The notes beneath the pieces are model-generated. The model saw only the letters and a program-made list of their open reading frames with translations. It had not been told where the DNA came from and did no database searches. Position numbers and translations under genes: made by a program. DNA of 64,000 nucleotides from PALSA-610 sp038213435 (lineage in GTDB: Bacteria > Actinomycetota > Acidimicrobiia > IMCC26256 > PALSA-610): NCBI GenBank assembly GCA_038213435.1, contig JBBQTI010000008.1, positions 34,909 to 98,908 on the forward strand, read 5' to 3'. Positions 26,327 to 33,764 of the stretch are shown one piece after another (the first letter of the stretch is position 1; each line of letters starts with the position of its first letter).

Positions 26327-27528
26327 CGACGAAGCTCACCAAGATCGTCGGCACAGCTCTCACACCCGTCGACGCGTGCGTCGTGGTCGACGGCGCCCAG
26401 GGCTCGTTGGCACGCATCGGCGCCGATCGCGCGCTGGCGCCCGCGTCGACGCTCAAGCTCCTCACGGCCACGGCCGCGCTCAACCGGCTCGGGCCCGACC
26501 ATCGCTTCACGACCCGAGTCCTCGCCGACGGCGCCGGCAGTGTCGTCCTTGTCGGCGGCGGGGATCCGCTGCTCGCGACTCCCGAGCACATTGTCTTCGA
26601 GCACGCGCGCGCGCCGTACCGTGACGCTCCGTTCACCGCGCTGACCCAACTCGCGGATGCCGTCGCCGCGGCGGGTGTGCGCGACGTGCGCGGTGCGCTG
26701 CTTGTCGACGACCACCTCCACGACCCGCGGCGCTTCCTTCCCGCGTGGAAGCCGATCTACGCGCAGGAAGGTGATGTCGGCTCGCTCGGTGCGCTCACCG
26801 TCGACGGCGGGTATGCGGACGCGCGCGATCAGACGCCCGCGCCCGACCCGGCGCTGACGACCGGACAGCGGCTGGCGGCGATGCTCGGAGCGCGCGGCAT
26901 CACGATCGCCGGCGGCGTCCGCCGCGGGCTCGCGTCCGCAGACATGCACGAGGTCGCGCACGTCGACTCACCGTCGCTCTCCGACATCGTGGGCGAGATG
27001 CTCACGAGCAGCGACAACTACACCGCGGAGCAGTTGTTGCGCGACCTCGCGGTGAGCTCCGGTTCCGGCCAGGTTCCGGCGACCACGGAGCTGGGAATCC
27101 GGATCGTCGAAAAGGAGATGGACGCCCTCGGCGTCCCGCGGACCGGTCTGGTCATGCGCGACGGCTCGGGCCTCGCGCCCGACGACCGCGTCACCTGCAC
27201 GACGATGCTGCGGCTCATCGAGCTCGCGACCGAGCCGAGGTTCGCCGCGATCGACCGGGGGCTCGCAGTCGCGGGGCGCACCGGAACGCTCGCCCAGCGG
27301 TTCGTCGGCGATCCGCTCGCCGGGAAGCTGCGCGCCAAGACCGGCTCGATCGCGGGCGTCGTCGGGCTGGTCGGCATCGTCGACGGGCTCGACGATGTCC
27401 ACTTCGCATTCCTCGCGAACGGCGACTTCTCGGGCGACGCGGGCGCACAGCTGCAGGTCGAGGTGGCGCGCGCCGTGGGTGCTGTTCCTGATGTGCGGGC
27501 TCCGCCCGATCTGGTGCCCCCGCCGTGA
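26155..27528 (+). CDS. dacB: D-alanyl-D-alanine carboxypeptidase (PBP4/DacB type), N-terminus out of frame
   Basis: From about 26323 the frame gives a complete S13-peptidase body with all three active-site motifs: PASTLKLL (SxxK), SSDNYTAEQ (SxN) and KTGSIAG (KTG). The protein trims D-Ala from peptidoglycan stem peptides outside the membrane. The listed first 56 residues are Arg/Pro-rich and look like a wrong frame. The real signal peptide is in the overlapping frame at 26111-26326. As written, the enzyme would lack an export signal, so the gene is either frameshifted or the sequence has a one-base error. Confidence 0.8.
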   Translation: MCGRRGPRPGRGAAHARAARPRRCARGADAPVVGPARPGIARPDRRCRGAGPRRRALTTKLTKIVGTALTPVDACVVVDGAQGSLARIGADRALAPASTLKLLTATAALNRLGPDHRFTTRVLADGAGSVVLVGGGDPLLATPEHIVFEHARAPYRDAPFTALTQLADAVAAAGVRDVRGALLVDDHLHDPRRFLPAWKPIYAQEGDVGSLGALTVDGGYADARDQTPAPDPALTTGQRLAAMLGARGITIAGGVRRGLASADMHEVAHVDSPSLSDIVGEMLTSSDNYTAEQLLRDLAVSSGSGQVPATTELGIRIVEKEMDALGVPRTGLVMRDGSGLAPDDRVTCTTMLRLIELATEPRFAAIDRGLAVAGRTGTLAQRFVGDPLAGKLRAKTGSIAGVVGLVGIVDGLDDVHFAFLANGDFSGDAGAQLQVEVARAVGAVPDVRAPPDLVPPP

Positions 27529-27610
27529 TCACGCGGCGAATCGCGCTCGGGCCTTGCACCGCGGGCCGCGCCAGGACGAAACTGCTCCGCCGATCCTCGA
27601 AAGGTTGCGC

Positions 27611-27919
27611 GTGACCGACAATCCGCAACAGACGATTCGCGAGCTGAAAGAGCTCGTCATCGCCTACGCGAAGCAAGAGACGATCGACCCGCTGAGGAAT
27701 CTCGGTCGATACGTCGCGTTCGGCGTCCTGGGCGCGCTGCTCATGGGTGCCGGCGTCACGTTCCTCGCGATCGGCGCGTTGCGCGCGTTGCAGGGAGACG
27801 ACCGCGGGCCACATTTCACCGGGAACTGGTCGTGGGCGCCGTATGCCATCGTCGTCGCGGGCGCGTTCGCGATCGCCGGGCTTTCCTGGATCCTGGGCAC
27901 GAAGAGGAAGAAGCCATGA
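27611..27919 (+). CDS. Small two-TM membrane protein (holin-X/DUF1469-like)
   Basis: The 102-residue product starts at GTG 27611 (VTDNPQQTIRELKELVIAYAKQE). It has an amphipathic N-terminal helix, then two hydrophobic segments (YVAFGVLGALLMGAGVTFL and YAIVVAGAFAIAGLSW) and a basic C-terminus. This layout matches the actinobacterial holin-X/phage_holin_3_6 proteins, which are usually ordinary chromosomal membrane proteins, not phage holins. Its stop overlaps the next start (ATGA). Function is unknown; two further small membrane-associated genes follow in the same transcript. Confidence 0.65.
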   Translation: MTDNPQQTIRELKELVIAYAKQETIDPLRNLGRYVAFGVLGALLMGAGVTFLAIGALRALQGDDRGPHFTGNWSWAPYAIVVAGAFAIAGLSWILGTKRKKP

Positions 27920-28149
27920 GTCCGAGATCGAAGACGCCCGAAAAGCCGCGAGCGCGGATCACACGCGGCGACATCGAGGCCAAGCTCGGAGAGCTGCGCG
28001 GTGAGGTCGACGACCGCACCGAGGCTATGAAGGTGCCGGCGATCGCCGTCGCGGTCGGGGTCGTCGTGCTGACGGTAGTGACGGCGTATTGGTTCGGGAA
28101 GCGCAAGGGGAAGAAGCGCCAGATGGTCCTCGAGATCCGTCGGATCTGA
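27916..28149 (+). CDS. Small single-TM protein
   Basis: The 77-residue protein has a charged N-terminal half (RGDIEAKLGELRGEVDDRTE), one membrane segment (VPAIAVAVGVVVLTVVTAYW) and a strongly basic tail (FGKRKGKKRQ). It starts at ATG 27916 in a four-base overlap with the preceding membrane protein gene. It resembles DUF3618-like or YtxH-like small membrane proteins, but no family can be named with confidence. Confidence 0.6.
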   Translation: MSPRSKTPEKPRARITRGDIEAKLGELRGEVDDRTEAMKVPAIAVAVGVVVLTVVTAYWFGKRKGKKRQMVLEIRRI

Positions 28150-28150
28150 C

Positions 28151-28354
28151 GTGTACGCATCGCTTCTCCGCCGCTTGACGCGCAGTGGCTTGCGCAAAGG
28201 CATGTCCGGATCCACGCCCTGGCTGATCGTCGGGGTGACGGCAGGCGGGCTCCGGCTGCTGCGCCGTCTCGCGCGCGACGAAGAGGAAGTCCTCTACCGC
28301 ACGGCGATCGAGGCCGGCGACGTCTTCGAAGTCGTCGCCCGGCCGAAGCAGTAG
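28151..28354 (+). CDS. Small hypothetical protein
   Basis: The 67-codon frame starts at GTG 28151, one base after the previous stop. A basic N-terminus (LLRRLTRSGLRKG) is followed by a weakly hydrophobic segment (WLIVGVTAGGLRLL) and an acidic, soluble C-terminal part. It completes a run of three small, tightly spaced genes that probably form one membrane-associated unit. No function is recognised. Confidence 0.5.
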   Translation: MYASLLRRLTRSGLRKGMSGSTPWLIVGVTAGGLRLLRRLARDEEEVLYRTAIEAGDVFEVVARPKQ

Positions 28355-28415
28355 CCCGACGAAGGGCAGATGGTCCGGGCGCCGGTACTGTTGCGATCTG
28401 CATGGAGGTCGCATC

Positions 28416-28616
28416 GTGAGGGTCGTCTTGCGGAACCCCAAGCGCGAGCTCGACGTCCCCGCGCCCCGCAATGTCGGCCATCTCCTGCGGGACCTCGAGA
28501 TCGTCGCCGAGTCGGTCATCGTGATCCGCAACGACACGCTCGCGACCAACGACGAACGGCTGAGTGACGACGACGTCGTCGAGATCAGGCCGGTCACCTC
28601 GGGCGGCGCCTCGTGA
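28416..28616 (+). CDS. TtuB/ThiS/MoaD-like sulfur-carrier protein with a GG-Ala-Ser end
   Basis: The 66-residue beta-grasp protein (VVLRNPKRELDV, VGHLLRDLEI, SVIVIRNDTL, DDDVVEIRPVTSGG) looks like a ubiquitin-like sulfur carrier. It lies directly before a TtuA-type thiolase, with a GTGA overlap, which is the TtuB position. In such carriers the C-terminal Gly-Gly is adenylated and thiocarboxylated. Here Ala-Ser follows the Gly-Gly, so a protease would have to trim two residues before the carrier could work. The start is GTG 28416. The role as donor of sulfur for tRNA 2-thio-ribothymidine is inferred from the neighbours. Confidence 0.78.
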   Translation: MRVVLRNPKRELDVPAPRNVGHLLRDLEIVAESVIVIRNDTLATNDERLSDDDVVEIRPVTSGGAS

Positions 28617-29542
28617 AATGCGGCCGGTGCCGCGCGCCGGCGGTCATCGAGGTCCGGCGCCACAACGCGGGCTACTGCCGTGAGTGCTTCGTGCGGCACT
28701 GCCGTGAGCAGGTGCGGCGCGCGATCGACCACTTCCACATGATCGAGCCCGGCGAGCGGGTGCTCGTGGCGGTGTCCGGCGGCAAGGACTCGCTCGGGCT
28801 CTGGCAGCTGCTGCGCGACCTCGGTTACGACGCCGACGGCCTGTACCTGGGTCTCGGCATCGGCCAGTACTCGGACACCTCGGGCCGGCACGTACGCGAC
28901 TTCGCGGCCGAGCGGGACTGGACACTGCTCGAGATCGACCTCGTCGCCGAGTACGGGTTCGACGTCCAGGACGGCTCGCTCGCTGCGAAGCGCGCGCCGT
29001 GCTCGGCGTGTGGCATGTCGAAACGCCACATCTTCAACGAAGCCGCGACCCGGCACGGTTACGACGTGCTCGCCACCGGTCACAACCTCGACGACGAAGC
29101 CGCAGTGCTGCTCGGCAACGTGCTGCGCTGGGAGACCGAGCTGCTCGGACGCCAGCACCCGGTACTTCCGGCCGCGCCCGGATTCGCCCGCAAGGTGAAG
29201 CCGCTGATCCGGTTGGGCGAGCGCGAGCTCGCCGCATACTGCGTGCTCACGAACATCGACTACATCGTCGAGGAATGCCCCATGGCCGGAGGTAACCGTC
29301 ACCTCGGCTACAAGAACACATTGAACGAGATCGAGGAGCGGTCACCCGGGACCAAGGCCGCCTTCGTGTTCGGGTTCCTCGAACGCGCGCACGAACGATT
29401 CATGGTCGAGATCGGCGACGCGCGCGACCAGTTGCGTCCGTGCGCAGTGTGCGGTGCGCCGACCCCTGCCGACGTGTGCGCGTTCTGTCGCATGCGCGCC
29501 CGCGCCGTCGGCGAGCCGCTCGGCGTCCGGAGCGTCTCGTGA
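28613..29542 (+). CDS. ttuA: TtuA-type tRNA 2-thiolation enzyme (PP-loop ATPase)
   Basis: The 309-residue protein has an N-terminal zinc ribbon (CGRCRAP...CRECF), the PP-loop AVSGGKDSLGLW, the cysteines of the catalytic Fe-S site (CSACGM and EECPMAG) and a C-terminal zinc ribbon (CAVCGAP...CAFCR). This is the TtuA/TtcA-like arrangement of the enzyme that thiolates ribothymidine-54 in the tRNA T-loop with sulfur from TtuB. ATP activates the target uridine. The upstream gene encodes the probable carrier and the downstream one makes m1A58 in the same loop, so the operon looks dedicated to T-loop modification. Confidence 0.88.
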   Translation: MKCGRCRAPAVIEVRRHNAGYCRECFVRHCREQVRRAIDHFHMIEPGERVLVAVSGGKDSLGLWQLLRDLGYDADGLYLGLGIGQYSDTSGRHVRDFAAERDWTLLEIDLVAEYGFDVQDGSLAAKRAPCSACGMSKRHIFNEAATRHGYDVLATGHNLDDEAAVLLGNVLRWETELLGRQHPVLPAAPGFARKVKPLIRLGERELAAYCVLTNIDYIVEECPMAGGNRHLGYKNTLNEIEERSPGTKAAFVFGFLERAHERFMVEIGDARDQLRPCAVCGAPTPADVCAFCRMRARAVGEPLGVRSVS

Positions 29543-30342
29543 GCCAGGCGTTCGCGCCGGGCGATCGGGTGTTGTTCGTCGACAACCGTCGCCGCCGTCA
29601 CCTCGTGTTGTTGGTGAAGGGCGGTCAATTCCACACGCATGCGGGGATCATCGAGCACGACGACGTGATCGGTCATGCAGACGGCAGCACCGTGCGCACG
29701 ACGCGGGGCGCACGCCTCACGGCGTGGCGGCCGACACTTGCGGAGTACGTGCTCGAGATGCCGCGGGGCGCGCAGGTGATCTATCCCAAGGACATCGGTC
29801 CGATCCTGATCCTTGCCGACGTGTTCCCGGGCGCGCGTATCCTCGAATCGGGCGTCGGCTCGGGCGCGCTCACCAACGCACTCCTGCGCGCCGTGGGCCC
29901 GACCGGCACGGTCACGGGCTACGAGATACGCGAAGACTTCGCGAAGCGTGCCCTACAGAACGTCCACGGTTTCCTCGGCTCGGACGTTCCCCTCGAAGTA
30001 CAGGTGCGTGACGTGTACGAAGGAATCGACGCGCGCGAGGTCGACCGCGTCATCCTCGACCTCCCCGAGCCGTGGCGGGTCGTGAAGCACGCATCCGAGG
30101 CGCTCGTCTCCGGCGGGTTACTTCTCGCGTACCTGCCGACGATCCTGCAGGTCGGTCGCCTCCGAGAAGAGCTCGTTTCCGCACCGTTCGCGATGATCGA
30201 GACGCTCGAGGTCCTCCACCGCGGCTGGCACGTCGAAGGGCAGTCGATCCGACCCGATCACCGCATGGTTGCGCACACGGGATTCCTCACCGTCGCGCGG
30301 CGCCTGGCCCACGAGCCACAGTCGACCTCCGGAGGCGAGTGA
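29539..30342 (+). CDS. trmI: tRNA (adenine-N1)-methyltransferase TrmI
   Basis: The 267-residue protein starts at GTG 29539 in a GTGA overlap with ttuA. It has the TrmI N-terminal barrel (FAPGDRVLFVDNRRRRHLVLL), YPKDIGPILILADVFPG, SAM motif I in ESGVGSGALTNALLR and the catalytic-site DLPEPW. It methylates N1 of adenine 58 in the T-loop as a tetramer. The mycobacterial homologue also lies near the proteasome ATPase gene, as here. The upstream extension of the open frame into ttuA is not coding. Confidence 0.93.
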   Translation: MSQAFAPGDRVLFVDNRRRRHLVLLVKGGQFHTHAGIIEHDDVIGHADGSTVRTTRGARLTAWRPTLAEYVLEMPRGAQVIYPKDIGPILILADVFPGARILESGVGSGALTNALLRAVGPTGTVTGYEIREDFAKRALQNVHGFLGSDVPLEVQVRDVYEGIDAREVDRVILDLPEPWRVVKHASEALVSGGLLLAYLPTILQVGRLREELVSAPFAMIETLEVLHRGWHVEGQSIRPDHRMVAHTGFLTVARRLAHEPQSTSGGE

Positions 30343-31508
30343 ACGCACTCGACGTCGCGATCATCGCGACTGCGATGGGCGCCGGCTGGGGCGGCTGGCG
30401 CCTCGGGCTCGTCGCCCGCGTCTTCGCGTGGGCGGGCGTGTTCACCGGCCTCGCGATCGGCGTCAACTTCGTACCCAGAGTCGTCACCGCGCTCGGCGGC
30501 ACGACTACGGACGGCCGTATCGCCGTCGCGCTCTTGTTCCTCTTCGTCGTCGCCTCGATCGGGCAGGCGTTCGGTCTGGTGGTCGGGCTTCTCGTGCATC
30601 GCGTGTTCCCGCTCCCGAGCCCACTCCCACTGTGGGATCGAATCGCCGGCGCGGCGGCCGGCACGCTCGGCCTGATGGTGTTGACCTGGATGGTCATTCC
30701 GTCGCTCGCGACCGCGCGGGGCTGGCCGGCGCGCATGACCCGCGACTCCTGGGTGGTGGCCGCGATACAGCGTGCGGCGCCGCGTCAACCGGCCACGTTC
30801 GCGGCCTGGGGTCTCGCGATCTCCGAGGCGCCCTACCCATCGGCGCTCGGACCGCTCGACAACCCACCCGATCCGGGTGCCGCCCCGACGGAGAAGTTGT
30901 CGCCCGAGGTCGACGCAATGGTCCGAAGCTCGACGGTGAAGGTGACCGGGAACGCCTGCCATCAGATCCAAGACGGCAGCGGTTGGGTCGCGTCGCCGGG
31001 AACCGTTGTGACCAACGCGCACGTCGTGGCGGGGGAGCGGTCGACGAGCGTCGTCGACAACTTCGGTACGCGGATGCCCGCCGCCGTCGTCGAGTTCGAT
31101 CCGGTTCGCGATCTCGCCGTGTTATCGGTACCGACGTTGAAAGCGTCCGCGCTGACGCTCGCAAAGGGCACGAGCGGGGAAGTTGGCGCGGTCTACGGAC
31201 ACCCGGGCGGCGGACCGTTGCAGGCGGTACCCGCGCGCATCGGCGAAGAGATCGTCGCCGTTGGCACCGACATCTACCGGACATCGGCGAGTCGCCGCCA
31301 CGTCTTCGTGCTCGCCGCGAGGCTCGCGCCCGGAGATTCGGGTGGTCCGCTGGTCAACGGCCACGGCGCCGTCCTGGGGGTCGCGTTCGCGATCGACCCC
31401 GGGCGGAGAGGCACCAGCTACGCGCTCACCGACGACGAGGTGCGGCCCGTCCTCTCGGCGGCCACCGCAGGGCGGTTTGCCGGCACGGGATCGTGCCTGG
31501 TCGAATGA
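30339..31508 (+). CDS. MarP-like membrane serine protease (CvpA domain plus trypsin-like domain)
   Basis: The 389-residue protein begins with a four-helix CvpA/colicin-V-production-type membrane domain (residues about 1-165). A periplasmic-side trypsin-like domain follows with the triad in VVTNAHVVAG (His), FDPVRDLAVL (Asp) and APGDSGGPLV (Ser). The layout equals mycobacterial MarP, which protects against acid and oxidative stress by processing a peptidoglycan hydrolase. Cysteines flanking the protease part (NACHQIQ and GSCLVE) could form the regulatory disulfide known for MarP. The start is GTG 30339 behind GGAGG and overlaps the trmI stop. Confidence 0.9.
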   Translation: MNALDVAIIATAMGAGWGGWRLGLVARVFAWAGVFTGLAIGVNFVPRVVTALGGTTTDGRIAVALLFLFVVASIGQAFGLVVGLLVHRVFPLPSPLPLWDRIAGAAAGTLGLMVLTWMVIPSLATARGWPARMTRDSWVVAAIQRAAPRQPATFAAWGLAISEAPYPSALGPLDNPPDPGAAPTEKLSPEVDAMVRSSTVKVTGNACHQIQDGSGWVASPGTVVTNAHVVAGERSTSVVDNFGTRMPAAVVEFDPVRDLAVLSVPTLKASALTLAKGTSGEVGAVYGHPGGGPLQAVPARIGEEIVAVGTDIYRTSASRRHVFVLAARLAPGDSGGPLVNGHGAVLGVAFAIDPGRRGTSYALTDDEVRPVLSAATAGRFAGTGSCLVE

Positions 31509-31539
31509 CCGTCACCCGCGTGCAGGTACTCGGCCTCCG

Positions 31540-31776
31540 TTATTCGGCCTCGATGAAGATGCACTCGCCGGGGCATTCTTCGGCCGATTCGACGACCGCG
31601 TCGAGCATCCCATCGGGGATATTGGCCAGGCCCTCGGCACCCCCCGGATCGGAGAACACCTTGTCGCCTTCCTTGACGTAGGCCAAACCGTCGTCGAGCA
31701 GGGTGAAGACGGCGGGCGCGATCTCCTCGCAGAGCCCGTCGCCCGTGCAGAGATCCTGGTCGATCCAGACCTTCAT
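31540..31776 (-). CDS. Small single-cluster ferredoxin
   Basis: The 78-residue protein has CTGDGLC near the N-terminus and CPGECIFIE at the end. The C-x5-C spacing with Asp-Gly in place of the second Cys is typical of actinobacterial 3Fe-4S ferredoxins that serve cytochrome P450s and other redox enzymes. It is transcribed divergently from arc across a 191-base gap. A ferredoxin gene next to arc recurs in actinobacteria, but no functional link to the proteasome is implied by the sequence itself. Confidence 0.87.
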   Translation of the reverse strand: MKVWIDQDLCTGDGLCEEIAPAVFTLLDDGLAYVKEGDKVFSDPGGAEGLANIPDGMLDAVVESAEECPGECIFIEAE

Positions 31777-31872
31777 CGGAGGTCCTCACTTTTTTGCTCG
31801 GCGAGTCGAAAGAACGTGAGACGGCGGAAGCGCGTTGCGTTAATTTATCACACCGGAGAGTGACAAATCCAG

Positions 31873-31895
31873 TCCCCCGAGAGGTCCTCGGGGGA
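31873..31895. promoter_or_regulatory. Hairpin in the arc leader
   Basis: A perfect 9-bp stem TCCCCCGAG / CTCGGGGGA closes a five-base loop, 72 bases before the arc start. It lies in the divergent region between the ferredoxin and arc genes, downstream of an AT-rich patch (TTAATTTATCA at about 31838) that could hold the -10 box. It may be a leader attenuator or simply part of the arc 5' UTR. No ligand is suggested. Confidence 0.45.
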
Positions 31896-31967
31896 ACGTA
31901 TCGGATGCGCACAGTCCGGCCTGAACACGGGACTAGGGTCGCCATCGACCGAGGAGGTGTCGCTCAA

Positions 31968-33725
31968 ATGGCTTCCGAGCACGAGCGGCGGCTGACCGAG
32001 TACGAAGCTCAGGTCGACCAGCTCCAAGAGAGCATCAAGGGACTCGAAGAAGAGGTCGTCGTCCTGCGGCGGCGTCTCCAGGACGCGCCCAAGCGGGTGC
32101 GGACGCTCGAGGAGCGACTGCTCGAGACCAAGGGCCAGCTCGCCCAGGCCGTATCCCAGAACGAGAAGCTCTCGGCGACGTTGCGCGAGGCGCGAGAGCA
32201 CATCTCCGCGCTGCGCGAGGAGGTCGAGAAGCTCACCATGCCGCCGTCGGCATACGGCACGTACCTCGGCACCAACGACGACGGCACTGTCGACATCTTC
32301 ACCGCCGGCCGCAAGATGCGCGTCGCCGTGCATCCTGAGCTCGAGACGAAAGAGCTACGGCGCGGTCAGGAAGTCGTGCTCAACGAGTCGTTGAACGTCG
32401 TCCTCGCGCGCAACTCCGATCTCGCGGGTGAGATCGTGACGTTCAAGGAGCTGTTGCCCGACCGCACACGCGCGATGGTCGTCGGGCGCGCCGACGAAGA
32501 GCGGGTGTGCGAGCTCGCCGACGAGCTGCTTCACGAGAAGCTGCGCGCCGGCGATCACCTCCTGATGGAGGGCCGATCCGGTCTGCTGCTCGAGAAGCTG
32601 CCTCGCCCCGAGGTCGAAGAGCTCGTCCTCGAAGAGGTGCCCGACGTCTCCTACGACGACGTCGGCGGTCTCGACGAGCAGATCGAGATGATCAAGGACG
32701 CGGTCGAGCTGCCGTACCTCTACGGCGACCTGTTCAAGGAGCACGACCTGCAGCCGCCGAAGGGGATCTTGTTGTACGGCCCGCCGGGCTGCGGCAAGAC
32801 ACTGATCGCGAAGGCCGTCGCCAACTCGCTTGCCAAGCGGGTGGCGGAGAAGACCGGCAATACCAGCGCGCGTTCGTACTTCCTGAACATCAAGGGCCCC
32901 GAGCTCCTCAACAAGTACGTCGGCGAGACCGAGCGCCAGATCCGCCTCATCTTCCAACGGGCGCGAGAGAAGAGCGAAGAGGGCTACCCCGTCATCGTGT
33001 TCTTCGACGAGATGGACTCGCTGTTCCGCACACGCGGCACCGGTATCTCGAGCGACATCGAATCGACGATCGTGCCGCAGCTGCTCGCGGAGATCGACGG
33101 AGTCGAAGCTCTGAAGAACGTCATCGTGATCGGTGCATCGAACCGTGAGGATCTCATCGACCCCGCGATCCTGCGCCCCGGCCGTCTCGACGTGAAGATC
33201 AAGATCGAGCGCCCCGACATCGACAGCGCGAAACAGATCTTCACGCAGTACCTCACGACCAGCCTGCCGATCGCCGATCGCGAGCTGAAGAACGCAGGTA
33301 TCGATCCCCAAGGCGCGGTGCGCACCATGATCGACGCCTCGGTCGACGCGATGTACTCGCTGAGCGACGAGAACAAGTTCCTCGAGGTGACGTATCAGAA
33401 CGGCGACAAGGAGACGCTCTTCTTCAAGGACTTCTCCTCGGGCGCGATGATCGAGAACATCGTGCGGCGCGCAAAGAAGCTGTCGATCAAGCGCACGATT
33501 GCCGGCGGCGACCGCGGAATCTGCACCGACGACCTCCTCGACTCGATCAAGCAGGAGTTCCGCGAGCACGAGGACCTCCCCAACACGACGAACCCCGACG
33601 ACTGGGCGAAGATCTCCGGCAAGAAGGGCGAGCGCATCGTCTACGTCCGCACGATCGTCAACGAAGGCGACAAGGACCAAGGCGGCCGTCAGATCGAGCG
33701 CGTCACCACCGGCCAGTACCTCTGA
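31968..33725 (+). CDS. arc: Proteasome-associated AAA ATPase ARC/Mpa
   Basis: The 585-residue unfoldase begins with a coiled coil (about residues 5-85) that recruits Pup. OB-type domains and one AAA module follow, with Walker A GPPGCGKT, Walker B VIVFFDEMDSLF and the arginine-rich ILRPGRLD. The extreme C-terminus GQYL is the HbYX-like tail that docks into the 20S core and opens its gate. The hexamer unfolds pupylated proteins in the cytosol. I chose ATG 31968, placed after GAGGAGGTG, because the upstream extension is not coiled-coil-like. It heads the arc-dop-pup-prcBA unit. Confidence 0.96.
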   Translation: MASEHERRLTEYEAQVDQLQESIKGLEEEVVVLRRRLQDAPKRVRTLEERLLETKGQLAQAVSQNEKLSATLREAREHISALREEVEKLTMPPSAYGTYLGTNDDGTVDIFTAGRKMRVAVHPELETKELRRGQEVVLNESLNVVLARNSDLAGEIVTFKELLPDRTRAMVVGRADEERVCELADELLHEKLRAGDHLLMEGRSGLLLEKLPRPEVEELVLEEVPDVSYDDVGGLDEQIEMIKDAVELPYLYGDLFKEHDLQPPKGILLYGPPGCGKTLIAKAVANSLAKRVAEKTGNTSARSYFLNIKGPELLNKYVGETERQIRLIFQRAREKSEEGYPVIVFFDEMDSLFRTRGTGISSDIESTIVPQLLAEIDGVEALKNVIVIGASNREDLIDPAILRPGRLDVKIKIERPDIDSAKQIFTQYLTTSLPIADRELKNAGIDPQGAVRTMIDASVDAMYSLSDENKFLEVTYQNGDKETLFFKDFSSGAMIENIVRRAKKLSIKRTIAGGDRGICTDDLLDSIKQEFREHEDLPNTTNPDDWAKISGKKGERIVYVRTIVNEGDKDQGGRQIERVTTGQYL

Positions 33726-33764
33726 CCAGCGGTGGGTGCCCCCGAGCGTCGGTAGGATGAACCG

